Below, in pieces: positions 26,393 to 34,898 of a stretch of DNA of 64,000 bases (position 1 is the first letter of the stretch; each line of letters starts with the position of its first letter). Where the stretch lies: positions 97,875-161,874 of the forward strand of contig JAHENC010000021.1 of NCBI GenBank assembly GCA_024643365.1, written 5' to 3'. This stretch comes from Crocinitomicaceae bacterium. Lineage in GTDB: Bacteria > Bacteroidota > Bacteroidia > Flavobacteriales_D > Crocinitomicaceae. The notes below the pieces were generated by a model that was given only the letters and a program-made list of their open reading frames with translations, was not told the DNA's origin and made no database searches. The translations under genes and the position numbers were made by a program.

Positions 26393-27265
26393 TCAATACG
26401 AACTTGTCGCTCCCCCAATTTGTTCGATGGGATGCCAAGTTGTTTTGATCTCCTGAAAACTTGATATAAAACTTATTCCTTGAGTGGAATCTTGGGTCCA
26501 TTCGTCATTTTTTACGATGACGCGTTTTAAGTTATCTATTGCAGAAAGCTGCGTATTTTTCTCCATTTCAGCATGCACATTTGAGAGGAAGATGGCATTG
26601 ACATCCATGTGTTCAGCTAATGTTGGAAGCATTTCTTCTGCCGATCCTGTGAGGATATTCACAACTCCTGCGGGTACATCTGACGTTTCCAATACTTCGG
26701 CAAAGGTAATGGCACAAAATGGCAACTGCTCCGAAGCAATTAAAACCGCGCTATTTCCGCCTGCAATGACTGGCATCAATTGAGAAACCAATCCAATCAA
26801 TCCAGTATGTTGCGCTGCTAAAATTCCAACTACACCTGTCGGTTCCGCCACGGAAAAATTAAAATGTGATGAATTGACTGGATTTACCGAACTTAAGATC
26901 TGTTGGTATTTATCGCACCATCCCGCATAATAAACAATTCGGTCAATGCACATTTCGATTTCTTTTTTTGCTGATTCAAGACCTTGTCCTTGCTGTGTTA
27001 ATTCTTCTATAAATTGAGCTTTTCGTCCGTCTAACATTTCCGCTATTCGGTAGAGGATTTGACCTCGATTAAATGCACTGCGTTCAGACCATGAACCAAA
27101 TGCTTTACGGGCAGCTTGCACGGCATTACGGATATCCTTTTTCGATGACTGGCAGACATTGGCAATTGGATTTCCATTTGTGTCTTTTACAAGATAATAT
27201 CGTCCGGATTCCGTTCTTGGAAATTGTCCGCCGATGTAGATTTTGTAGGTTTTTAGTATGTTCAT
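26393..27265 (-). CDS. truncated aldehyde-dehydrogenase-like protein without catalytic half
   Basis: The 290-residue protein aligns with the coenzyme-binding half of aldehyde dehydrogenases ('YIGGQFPRTESGRYYLV', 'AARKAFGSWSERSAFNRGQI', 'GVVGILAAQHTGLIGLV', 'PAGVVNILTG') but ends where the catalytic domain should begin. The active-site Cys and Glu are absent and the usual 'PWN' asparagine is replaced ('AAQHTG'). The end 'TTWHPIEQIGGATSSY' looks like a natural terminus, and no decayed remainder follows in the 20 bases before the XRE gene. It is the last gene of the deoC set, separated from the full dehydrogenase by a tandem repeat. A non-catalytic partner subunit is possible. Confidence 0.78.
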   Translation of the reverse strand: MNILKTYKIYIGGQFPRTESGRYYLVKDTNGNPIANVCQSSKKDIRNAVQAARKAFGSWSERSAFNRGQILYRIAEMLDGRKAQFIEELTQQGQGLESAKKEIEMCIDRIVYYAGWCDKYQQILSSVNPVNSSHFNFSVAEPTGVVGILAAQHTGLIGLVSQLMPVIAGGNSAVLIASEQLPFCAITFAEVLETSDVPAGVVNILTGSAEEMLPTLAEHMDVNAIFLSNVHAEMEKNTQLSAIDNLKRVIVKNDEWTQDSTQGISFISSFQEIKTTWHPIEQIGGATSSY

Positions 27266-27267
27266 TT

Positions 27268-27379
27268 TAATGTGCTAATGTGCTAGTTTTCTAATGTGCT
27301 AGTTGGTTAGTGTGCTAATGTGCTAGTTAGCTAATGTGCTAGTTAGCTAATGTGCTAGTTAGCTAATGTGCTAGTTGGC
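27268..27379. repeat. 112-base tandem repeat of 8/16-base units
   Basis: The stretch is exactly 14 x 8 bases. It reads as units beginning TAATGTGC: one 8-mer (27268), 16-mers at 27276 and 27292, one 8-mer variant TAGTGTGC (27308), then four 16-mers at 27316, 27332, 27348 and 27364. The first three of those are identical (TAATGTGCTAGTTAGC) and the last has one change. It starts three bases upstream of the truncated dehydrogenase start and ends 11 bases after the full dehydrogenase stop. It has no long ORF. Confidence 0.95.
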
Positions 27380-27390
27380 TGAAAGTTGTT

Positions 27391-28836
27391 TTACTTCAAA
27401 TAAGCTTCGAGTCCGTGGAGTCCGCCTTCGCGGCCAAAGCCACTTTCCTTGTAACCACCGAAGGGTGATGCTGGATCGAATTTATTGTATGTATTGGCCC
27501 AAATGACACCAGCTCGAAGTTTCGATGTTAAGTTAAAAATGCGAGAACCTTTATCTGTCCAAACACCTGCTGCGAGTCCGTATGGTGAATTGTTCGCTTT
27601 TTGAATCACCTCATCAATTGTTCGAAATGTTTGAATAGTTAAAACTGGACCAAAAATTTCTTCTTGTGCAATGACACTTGACTGTGCTACATTGGTAAAA
27701 ATAGTTGGGCGACAAAAGAATCCTTTTGAAGGTATTTCACATTCCAATTGATACATATCTGCTCCTTCGTTTATCCCTATATTGATGTATTTTTCAATTG
27801 TACCTAATTGCTCCTTTGAATTTATTGCGCCTATATCTGTATTCTTATCTAGTGGATTACCTACATACAAACTTTGCATGCGTTGTTTCAATTTCCGAAC
27901 AACTTCATCAGCAATCGACTCCTGAACATATAAGCGTGAACCCGCGCAGCAGACATGTCCTTGATTGAAGAAAATACCATTCACAATTCCTTCGACAGCT
28001 TGATCAATTGGCGCATCCTCTAAAACGATGTTCGCTGATTTTCCACCAAGTTCTAAACTGACTCTTTTTGATGTTCCTACCACTGATTTTTGAATCAACT
28101 TACCTACTGCCGTAGAACCTGTGAAGGCAATTTTATCAATGTCCGGATGATTGACAATCGCTGCTCCTGTATCTCCATTTCCGGTTACAATATTTACCAC
28201 ACCAGCCGGTAGTCCAGACGCCTGAATGATTTCCGCTAATTTTAATGCTGTCAACGACGTGCTTTCCGCTGGTTTCAACACGACAGTATTTCCTGCCGCC
28301 AATGCGGGTGCAATTTTCCATGCCGCCATCAGTAATGGAAAATTCCAAGGGATGATTTGTCCGGCAACACCAAGCGATTGTATATTTCTTTGTGGAAAAG
28401 CGTCTTGCAATTTATCCGCCCATCCTGCATAATAGAAAAAGTGATTGCAGGCCAATGGAACATCGATGTCCCGCGATTCGCGAATGGGTTTTCCTCCATC
28501 TAATGTTTCAATTAACGCGAGTTCCTTTGCGTGTTCTTGCATTAATCGGGCTATTCGGAAAATGTATTTTGCGCGTTCTGATGCCTTCATGACTGACCAC
28601 ACCTCCTTGTATGCCTTTCGGGCTGCCATAACGGCTAGGTCAACGTCGTCTTCCGAAGCCCAAGCGATTTCAGCTAATTTCTCTTCCGTTGCGGGGTTAA
28701 TCGTATCAAAATACCGATTATTGGATGGTTTGATCCATTTTCCATCAATGAAAAGATCATATTTTTCTTTAAGCTGAATATGTGATGTCCCTTCTAACGA
28801 AGGCGCATATTCCCATTTATTGTTTGAATCTGTCAT
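27391..28836 (-). CDS. aldehyde dehydrogenase of the deoC operon
   Basis: A complete 481-residue NAD(P)-dependent aldehyde dehydrogenase. Catalytic residues are N165 ('PWNFP'), E262 ('LELGGKSAN') and C296 ('NQGHVCCAGSR'), with the C-terminal 'PFGGYKESGFGREGG'. It begins two bases after the deoC stop on the same strand, so it very likely oxidises the acetaldehyde released by the aldolase to acetate, a role inferred from position. This dehydrogenase belongs to a different subgroup from the AldB-type enzyme at 8186-9691. Confidence 0.92.
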   Translation of the reverse strand: MTDSNNKWEYAPSLEGTSHIQLKEKYDLFIDGKWIKPSNNRYFDTINPATEEKLAEIAWASEDDVDLAVMAARKAYKEVWSVMKASERAKYIFRIARLMQEHAKELALIETLDGGKPIRESRDIDVPLACNHFFYYAGWADKLQDAFPQRNIQSLGVAGQIIPWNFPLLMAAWKIAPALAAGNTVVLKPAESTSLTALKLAEIIQASGLPAGVVNIVTGNGDTGAAIVNHPDIDKIAFTGSTAVGKLIQKSVVGTSKRVSLELGGKSANIVLEDAPIDQAVEGIVNGIFFNQGHVCCAGSRLYVQESIADEVVRKLKQRMQSLYVGNPLDKNTDIGAINSKEQLGTIEKYINIGINEGADMYQLECEIPSKGFFCRPTIFTNVAQSSVIAQEEIFGPVLTIQTFRTIDEVIQKANNSPYGLAAGVWTDKGSRIFNLTSKLRAGVIWANTYNKFDPASPFGGYKESGFGREGGLHGLEAYLK

Positions 28837-28838
28837 AA

Positions 28839-29753
28839 TTAATCGATCGTAAAATAATCAGCGGATTGATATTTGCCTGTTACTTGTTTCATGTATTGCA
28901 TCAACACATCATTTGCGAGGCTACTAGCACCGAAGCGAAACCATTCATTGCTTAACCATGCTTCACCTAGAATTTCATTGACCATTACTAAATTATGTAG
29001 TGCTAACTTAGAAGTGGAAATTCCACCAGCCGGTTTCATTCCAACCATTTTTCCTGTGCGATCAAAGTGATCACGAATAGCCATTAACATCGTGTAGGTC
29101 ACTTGCATGGTTGCTGCAGGTTGAATTTTTCCAGTGGAAGTTTTGATGAAATCTGCTCCTGCATGGATGGCAATATCACTCGCACGACGGACTTGATCAA
29201 GCGTAGCCAATTCACCTGTTTCCAAGATTACTTTCAGGCGTTTCGCTCCACATATTTCTTTGATAGCAGCAATTTCATCAAACACAAAAGCATGTTCACC
29301 TGCTAAAAATTTCCCGCGTGAAATCACCATGTCGATTTCATCCGCGCCAGCATCGATAGCAAATTGGGTGTCCATTTTTTTTACTTCGAAAGGAGCTTGT
29401 CCAGATGGAAAAGCTGTGGAAACTGAAGCGATTTTAATGGTGCTATCCTTCAGCGCCTCTCGAGCTACCGAAACCATGCTTGGATATACACAAACAGCCG
29501 CAACTGTAGGTAATCCTTCTTGAAAATCATGTAAATGCTGTGCTTTGTAGCACATTTGACGCACTTTATTTGGTGTATCTTTCCCTTCCAGTGTTGTTAA
29601 ATCAATCATGGAAAGTACCATGGAAAGTCCTTGCATTTTACTTGGACCTTTAATACTTCTGGTCTGAAATCTAGCTACGCGCTCTTCTACTCCGACTTTA
29701 TCAATCGATGGAGAATGTGGAATGGTAGTAAAATTATTGTGTTGAGCTGTCAT
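28839..29753 (-). CDS. deoC: deoxyribose-phosphate aldolase, long (DERA-like) form
   Basis: Splits 2-deoxyribose-5-phosphate into acetaldehyde and glyceraldehyde-3-phosphate. The Schiff-base lysine is K204 in 'GADFIKTSTGK'; K240 ('GMKPAGGIS') and D141 ('EIDMVIS') complete the active site. At 304 residues it is about 45 longer than E. coli DeoC: it has an N-terminal extension ('LSMIDLTTLEGKDT') and a C-terminal tail ('RFGASSLANDVL', 'VTGKYQ') resembling eukaryotic DERA. It is the first gene of the minus-strand set with the two aldehyde-dehydrogenase genes, an arrangement suited to catabolism of deoxyribose or DNA. Confidence 0.96.
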   Translation of the reverse strand: MTAQHNNFTTIPHSPSIDKVGVEERVARFQTRSIKGPSKMQGLSMVLSMIDLTTLEGKDTPNKVRQMCYKAQHLHDFQEGLPTVAAVCVYPSMVSVAREALKDSTIKIASVSTAFPSGQAPFEVKKMDTQFAIDAGADEIDMVISRGKFLAGEHAFVFDEIAAIKEICGAKRLKVILETGELATLDQVRRASDIAIHAGADFIKTSTGKIQPAATMQVTYTMLMAIRDHFDRTGKMVGMKPAGGISTSKLALHNLVMVNEILGEAWLSNEWFRFGASSLANDVLMQYMKQVTGKYQSADYFTID

Positions 29754-29768
29754 AATGAATACTTAGCT

Positions 29769-29776
29769 CAAAAGTA
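29769..29776 (-). promoter_or_regulatory. -7 box of the deoC operon
   Basis: On the minus strand TACTTTTG is an exact TAnnTTTG match, 15 bases before the deoC ATG, in the gap after the acidic-tail gene. No clear -33 element was found. Confidence 0.45.
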
Positions 29777-29799
29777 GAAAAAAAGCGAGATGCTTGTTC

Positions 29800-30144
29800 T
29801 TATTCTTCGTCAGATTCGTCCTCATCCGAATCATCATCGTCAAATGAATCATCGAAGTCATCTTCTTCCTCCTCTTCCACTTCATCATCCTTGATATCTG
29901 CGACCTCATCAAAATCGTCTTCATCGACTTCTGCAACTGGCTTCGCTTTAGGTGCAATTTTATTCACCTTCACCAAATAAATGACTTCATCGGTCTCCCA
30001 AATGAGTGCATCCAAGGTTTCTCCAGTTGGCGTTTTGATGGTCGTTAAATGATTGATATACCCATCCGGATAATCCCTGAGAATTTGTTTTTTCTGGTCA
30101 ATGGATAATTTATCGTAACTGATAATAGCTCTTCTCTTCGACAT
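29800..30144 (-). CDS. conserved hypothetical protein with strongly acidic C-terminal tail
   Basis: A 114-residue protein in two parts: a folded N-terminal region of about 65 residues ('RRAIISYDKLSIDQKKQILR', 'YPDGYINHLTTIKTPTGETL', 'VIYLVKVNKI') and a tail from about 74 made almost only of Asp, Glu and Ser. I recall a similar N-terminal domain in other Flavobacteriia, always unnamed. The acidic tail suggests binding to a basic partner or nucleic-acid mimicry; this is inference. It is monocistronic or leads into deoC (46-base gap). Confidence 0.75.
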   Translation of the reverse strand: MSKRRAIISYDKLSIDQKKQILRDYPDGYINHLTTIKTPTGETLDALIWETDEVIYLVKVNKIAPKAKPVAEVDEDDFDEVADIKDDEVEEEEEDDFDDSFDDDDSDEDESDEE

Positions 30145-30317
30145 AGTTTGATGAATAATTATAAGGCAAAATTAAATTTTTTGTTTTTCTAAAAATCAAT
30201 CTTGACTAAATTATTAAAAATATTTTTTTGAATTGAAAATGAACTAGATATTAACCCTCTGTTATTGAATAAACAAGCTATATTTTTGATGCCGAAAAAA
30301 TAATGAGAACTTGTTCC

Positions 30318-30325
30318 TACATTTG
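30318..30325 (+). promoter_or_regulatory. -7 box of the radA operon
   Basis: TACATTTG followed by C is an exact -7 match, 24 bases before the radA ATG. A second candidate, TATTTTTG, lies at 30281-30288. The rest of the 205-base gap (30145-30349) is AT-rich with no further structure that I can see. Confidence 0.45.
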
Positions 30326-30349
30326 CACGCGAATCCTTATCTTTAACTT

Positions 30350-31705
30350 ATGTCCAAAACAAAATCAGCCTTTTTCTGTCAAAATTGTGGTCACGAAACT
30401 CCAAAATGGCTTGGGAAGTGTCCTTCTTGTCAGGAATGGAATACATTCGTTGAAGAGATTTTGGAAAAAACAACGAAACATGTTGTTTCGTTTTCGAAGG
30501 ATACCAAAGCGAGTAAGCCTTTATTGATTCAGGATGTGGAGCAGAGTGAGGAGAACCGTATCTTTTTACAAGATTTCGAACTCAATCGCGTGATGGGTGG
30601 AGGAATCGTTTTAGGTTCTATTTCACTTTTAGGCGGTGATCCCGGAATTGGAAAATCCACACTTTTACTTCAACTAGCAATCAAGGAACGTTTGAAGGTT
30701 CTATATGTTTCTGGGGAGGAAAGTGATCAACAGATACGCATGCGTGCGGAGCGACTCGGATTGGAGAATGATCAATGTTATTTATTGACTGAAACAAATC
30801 TTCAACAAATTTTAATTCAAGCGAATGAGGTTCAACCGCAATTATTAGTGATTGATTCCATACAAACATTACATACAAATTCCATCGAAAGTTCCCCTGG
30901 TAGCGTAGCTCAAGTAAGGGAATGTACGGCGAATTTATTGCGCTTTGCGAAGCAAACAAATATTCCCGTGTTTCTAATCGGACACATTACGAAAGACGGA
31001 ACCATCGCAGGTCCAAAAGTACTTGAACATATGGTGGATACAGTTCTCCAATTTGAAGGAGATCGTCATCACATTTATCGCCTACTTCGTTCGATAAAAA
31101 ACCGTTTTGGGTCAACAAATGAATTAGGGATTTATTCAATGCAAGGACAAGGACTCGTGCCAGTTGAAAATCCATCCGAAGTACTTGTTTCTGGAAATGA
31201 ATCCTTGAGCGGTGTTGCCGTTGCTTCTATGGTAGACGGAATACGTCCAATATTAATTGAGGTACAAGCCTTAGTGAGTTCAGCGGCATACGGTACTCCG
31301 CAACGTTCCTCTACTGGATTTGATGTAAAACGCTTGAACATGTTATTAGCGGTTTTAGAGAAAAGATGTGGTTTTCGATTGGCAGCGAAAGATGTCTTTT
31401 TGAACATTGCTGGTGGAATAAAAGTCGATGATCCAGCTATCGATTTAGCTGTTGCCATGGCTATTTTATCCTCGAATGCGGATATTGCCATTCCAAAAAC
31501 AGTGTCTTTTGCTGCGGAAATTGGATTGTCTGGTGAGTTACGTCCTGTTAATCGTTTGGAACAGCGTCTTTCCGAATTAGAAAAAATGGGATATGAAAAA
31601 ATCATTGTTTCCTCCTACTCCAAGGGGATTGAAAAAAAACACAAGCACATACAAATTGTTCCATGTGCAAAAATAGAAGAAGTGGTTCGCGCCGTTTTCG
31701 CTTAA
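30350..31705 (+). CDS. radA: DNA repair protein RadA
   Basis: A RecA-like ATPase that drives branch migration in recombination and repair. The 451-residue protein has an N-terminal zinc finger (C10, C13, C24, C27), Walker A 'GDPGIGKS' (96-103), the RadA-specific 'KNRFG' motif (250-254) and a C-terminal Lon-protease-like domain ('AAYGTPQRSSTGFDVKR', 'IAGGIKVDDPAIDLAVAMAI'). It heads a six-gene plus-strand run: radA, rsmI, holB, ricT, gldH and a DUF6495 gene. Confidence 0.97.
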   Translation: MSKTKSAFFCQNCGHETPKWLGKCPSCQEWNTFVEEILEKTTKHVVSFSKDTKASKPLLIQDVEQSEENRIFLQDFELNRVMGGGIVLGSISLLGGDPGIGKSTLLLQLAIKERLKVLYVSGEESDQQIRMRAERLGLENDQCYLLTETNLQQILIQANEVQPQLLVIDSIQTLHTNSIESSPGSVAQVRECTANLLRFAKQTNIPVFLIGHITKDGTIAGPKVLEHMVDTVLQFEGDRHHIYRLLRSIKNRFGSTNELGIYSMQGQGLVPVENPSEVLVSGNESLSGVAVASMVDGIRPILIEVQALVSSAAYGTPQRSSTGFDVKRLNMLLAVLEKRCGFRLAAKDVFLNIAGGIKVDDPAIDLAVAMAILSSNADIAIPKTVSFAAEIGLSGELRPVNRLEQRLSELEKMGYEKIIVSSYSKGIEKKHKHIQIVPCAKIEEVVRAVFA

Positions 31706-31717
31706 TATTCATCAACT

Positions 31718-32392
31718 ATGTCAAGACTCGTACTTGTTCCCACACCTATTGGTAATCTCGAAGACATCACACTTCGAAGTTTGCGTTATTTGAAGGAAGC
31801 AGATTTACTGTTTGCGGAGGACACACGCGTTACTCACAAGCTTTTAAAACACTACGAAATATCGAAGAAAGTCCTTGCTTTCCATGCGCACAATGAACAT
31901 CGCTTTTTAGAAAAAAGCATTGACATCATCGAGCAACAGAATTGCACCGTACTTGTGTCGGATGCAGGAACGCCAGGTATTTCTGATCCTGGATTTTTAT
32001 TGGTTCGTGCATGCATTGAGCGTGGAATAGAAGTGGAATGTTTACCTGGTCCAACAGCATTTGTGCCTGCTCTAGTTTCCAGTGGATTTCCCTGTGATAA
32101 ATTCATCTTTGAAGGATTCCTTCCACACAAAAAGGGACGACAAACACGTTTAAAAATCCTAGCGCAAGAAACGAGAACAATGGTTTTGTATGAATCACCA
32201 CATCGTTTAGTGAAAACTTTAGAGCAAATGATGGAGTTTTTCGAGCCAGAAAGACAAGTGGTTGTAGCGAGAGAAATCACCAAACATTTTGAGACCTATC
32301 ACCGTGGAAATGTTCAAGAACAACTTGCCTATTTCAAAGCAAATCCACCAAAAGGGGAAATCGTTTTACTAATTAAAGGCTTAGAGGACTAA
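31718..32392 (+). CDS. rsmI: 16S rRNA (cytidine-1402-2'-O)-methyltransferase
   Basis: The 224-residue protein is a tetrapyrrole-methylase-fold SAM enzyme with the RsmI start 'LVPTPIGNLEDITLRSL', the 'FAEDTRVTHKLLKHY' block, 'VLVSDAGTPGISDPGFLLVR' and 'PGPTAFVPALVSSGFP'. It adds the 2'-O-methyl group of m4Cm1402 in the decoding centre. It lacks the extra C-terminal domain of longer E. coli-type proteins, as is usual in Bacteroidetes. It lies 12 bases after radA and 29 before holB. Confidence 0.96.
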   Translation: MSRLVLVPTPIGNLEDITLRSLRYLKEADLLFAEDTRVTHKLLKHYEISKKVLAFHAHNEHRFLEKSIDIIEQQNCTVLVSDAGTPGISDPGFLLVRACIERGIEVECLPGPTAFVPALVSSGFPCDKFIFEGFLPHKKGRQTRLKILAQETRTMVLYESPHRLVKTLEQMMEFFEPERQVVVAREITKHFETYHRGNVQEQLAYFKANPPKGEIVLLIKGLED

Positions 32393-32421
32393 AATCGGTC
32401 AAATTCCATTAATTTTGAAGG

Positions 32422-33540
32422 GTGCAATTTAAAAACGTCATAGGTCAAACTGAATTAAAAAAGGATTTCATTCGTGAGATCAAACAGGGCAAAATTGCGC
32501 ACGCGCAGTTGTTCATGGGTTCGTTAGGACATGGTGGACTCCCACTTGCGTTGGCTTTTACACAGTACTTATTTTGCAAAAATCCAACAGATACCGATAG
32601 TTGCGGTGTTTGTCCATCTTGTTTAAAGGTTCAGGATTTACAGCATCCTGATGTTCATTTTGTTTATCCAGTTGTTCAGGCAATCAGTAAAGTTTCTGAT
32701 TCCTTTTTAGCAGATTGGAGAACACAATTGAAGGAGGAACCGTATTTTGATGCGTATAGCTGGACAAAAAGAATTGATTCAAAGGAACGGAAACCAATTA
32801 TCGGAACAGAAGAAAGTGCTGAAATCATTCGAAAGTTAAACTTAAAATCATACGAAGGTGGTTACAAAGTCATGTTGATTTGGTTGCCGGAGGAGATGAA
32901 TGCTACTTGTTCCAATAAACTTTTGAAAATATTGGAGGAACCACCGAAGAACACCTTGTTTTTATTGGTTTCTGAGGATCCATCTAAACTATTAGTAACC
33001 ATACAATCACGCACACAGTTTATTCGTATTCCTAAAATAGAAAGCGAGTATTTGACCAACGAATTAAGCGCACGATTTCGATTAGATAAAACACAAGCCG
33101 AATCCATTACAGCATTTTCCGAAGGGAATTTCATTCAGGCGTGTGATTTCTTGAATGCATCAGATGATAAAGGTATTTATCGGGAACATTTCATTCAATT
33201 AATGCGCACCTCATACAAGAAAGACGTGTTAGGAATGATGCAATGGGCGGATGGACTTGCTGCGGAAGGGAAGGAACGTCAAAAATTGTTCATTCAATAT
33301 GCCTTGCACATGTTCCGTCAAAGCCTATTGTCAAATTACATGGGCGATGTACTTCTTCGCATCTCCAGTGAAGAGGAACAATTTTTAAAAAATTTCGCAC
33401 CCTTTATTTCCGGAAATAACATTCGAGAATTCATCGAAACATTTGATGACGCTTATTATCACATTGATCGCAATGCGAACGCACGCATTCTTTTCACACA
33501 GATGTGTTTTCAAACCATGCGTTTCATCCATCAAGCATAA
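32422..33540 (+). CDS. holB: DNA polymerase III delta' subunit
   Basis: A clamp-loader subunit of 372 residues starting at GTG. The N-terminal AAA-like domain has the zinc module C52, C61, C64 and C67 ('CGVCPSC') and 'ILEEPPKNTLFLLVSEDPSK' followed by the sensor-like 'TIQSRTQFIRI'. As in other delta' proteins, Walker A is degenerate ('GSLGHGGLPLA', no GKT), so it should not hydrolyse ATP. It shares the operon with radA and rsmI. Confidence 0.93.
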   Translation: MQFKNVIGQTELKKDFIREIKQGKIAHAQLFMGSLGHGGLPLALAFTQYLFCKNPTDTDSCGVCPSCLKVQDLQHPDVHFVYPVVQAISKVSDSFLADWRTQLKEEPYFDAYSWTKRIDSKERKPIIGTEESAEIIRKLNLKSYEGGYKVMLIWLPEEMNATCSNKLLKILEEPPKNTLFLLVSEDPSKLLVTIQSRTQFIRIPKIESEYLTNELSARFRLDKTQAESITAFSEGNFIQACDFLNASDDKGIYREHFIQLMRTSYKKDVLGMMQWADGLAAEGKERQKLFIQYALHMFRQSLLSNYMGDVLLRISSEEEQFLKNFAPFISGNNIREFIETFDDAYYHIDRNANARILFTQMCFQTMRFIHQA

Positions 33541-33581
33541 TTCGTTTCACTGAAATGATTAACTTTACCTAAAATTAAATT

Positions 33582-34898
33582 ATGGGTTGCTCATCATGCA
33601 GTAGTGGCGGTGGAACACCGAAAGGTTGTAAGAACAATGGTACTTGCAGCAGTGGAGGATGTAATAAATTAGAAGTGTATGACTGGTTAGCGAATATTGC
33701 TTTACCAGCAGGACAAGCCCCGTACGATATTGTTGAGGTTCGTTTTAAAAATGCGAGAAAAGCATTTTACAGAAATGCAGCTCATTTGACTTTACAAATT
33801 GGCGATTTAGTTATCGTTGACACTGCTCCTGGTTACGACGTTGGTGTTGTTTCCGTTGTAGGAGAGTTAGCAAGAGTACAAGTCAAGAAAAAAGCACCAA
33901 ACTTTAAAGCGATGGAAGCGCGTAAAATCATGCGCATCGCCAATCAAGAAGAAATTGATAAATGGATTAAGGGAAGATCACTCGAAAAAGACCTGATGAC
34001 TCAGTCAAGGGTTTTGGCCATGAACTTGAACCTAGACATGAAAATATCCGATGTAGAATACCAAGGAGACTTGAGTAAAGCTACGTTTTATTATACTGCT
34101 GAGGGACGTGTAGATTTCCGTCAGTTGATTAAGGATATGGCAGATAAATTCAGAGTTCGCATCGAAATGCGTCAGATCGGAAGCCGTCAAGAGTCCTCCC
34201 GACTAGGCGGTATTGGTTCATGTGGACGTGAATTGTGTTGTTCAACGTGGTTAACAGATTTTCGATCTGTCTCCACATCTGCAGCACGTTACCAGCAATT
34301 ATCCTTGAATCCTCAGAAATTAGCAGGACAATGTGGGAAATTGAAATGTTGTTTGAACTACGAATTAGACATGTATTTGGATGCTATCAAGTCCTTTCCA
34401 AAAACAGACACCAAACTACATACGGAAAAAGGTGATGCCTTTCACATAAAAACGGATGTGTTCAAACGTATTATTTGGTATGCATACCCAGGTGAAATGG
34501 GCACCATTGCCTTGAGTCCGGAGCGCGTTGCGGAAATAAAAAAATTGAACAAAGACGGAGTGAAGCCCAAAGATCTACTAGAATTCGTCAAAGTGGAGAA
34601 GGTAGTTGAGATGGGGTATCAAAACGTCGTTGGTCAAGACAGCGTGAACCGTTTTGAGAAAAGTTTCGTCAAGAAAAAACGACCAAACAACAAAAAACGC
34701 AATCCGAACAGTCCAGTTGCTGCTACAGAAGGTGGAGCACCAAAGGGAAATAGACCTCCAAACCAAGGTCCAGCCAAAGGAAATAATCCACAAGCGAACA
34801 AGGGAAATAACGGAGGGACTAGACCTAACAATCCAGGACAAAACAAAGGAAATAATCGAACGAATAATCCACAAGGAAATACGAATGCGAATAGCTAG
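33582..34898 (+). CDS. PSP1/RicT-family protein with Cys-rich start and low-complexity tail
   Basis: The 438-residue protein has a PSP1 C-terminal-type core (about 45-310: 'IVEVRFKNARKAFY', 'GDLVIVDTAPGYDVGVVSVV', 'GSCGRELCCSTWL', 'GQCGKLKCCLNYE'). The conserved cysteines at 'CGRELCC' and 'CGKLKCC' may bind a metal or Fe-S cluster, as reported for the B. subtilis RicAFT complex that helps control RNA processing. Two extras flank it: a Cys/Ser/Gly-rich N-terminus (six Cys within 28 residues) and a tail of about 80 residues rich in Asn, Gly, Pro and Lys, probably disordered and RNA-binding. It overlaps gldH by 14 bases. Confidence 0.9.
   Translation: MGCSSCSSGGGTPKGCKNNGTCSSGGCNKLEVYDWLANIALPAGQAPYDIVEVRFKNARKAFYRNAAHLTLQIGDLVIVDTAPGYDVGVVSVVGELARVQVKKKAPNFKAMEARKIMRIANQEEIDKWIKGRSLEKDLMTQSRVLAMNLNLDMKISDVEYQGDLSKATFYYTAEGRVDFRQLIKDMADKFRVRIEMRQIGSRQESSRLGGIGSCGRELCCSTWLTDFRSVSTSAARYQQLSLNPQKLAGQCGKLKCCLNYELDMYLDAIKSFPKTDTKLHTEKGDAFHIKTDVFKRIIWYAYPGEMGTIALSPERVAEIKKLNKDGVKPKDLLEFVKVEKVVEMGYQNVVGQDSVNRFEKSFVKKKRPNNKKRNPNSPVAATEGGAPKGNRPPNQGPAKGNNPQANKGNNGGTRPNNPGQNKGNNRTNNPQGNTNANS

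Noticed and set aside
26393..27265. Pseudogene of an aldehyde dehydrogenase
   Set aside because: The frame is intact with no internal stops or frameshift, and no remnant of the catalytic half is found in the 20 bases before the next gene. A conserved half-protein is more likely.
27268..27379. CRISPR array
   Set aside because: Units are 8/16 bases, directly adjacent with no unique spacers, and no cas genes are present.
29763..29957. Small basic, Met/Lys-rich minus-strand ORF
   Set aside because: It is the frame-shifted shadow of the acidic tail of the gene at 29800-30144.
34654..34884. N-terminal extension of GldH upstream of 34885
   Set aside because: It overlaps the PSP1 gene in another frame and would place 77 basic residues before an obvious lipoprotein signal peptide.
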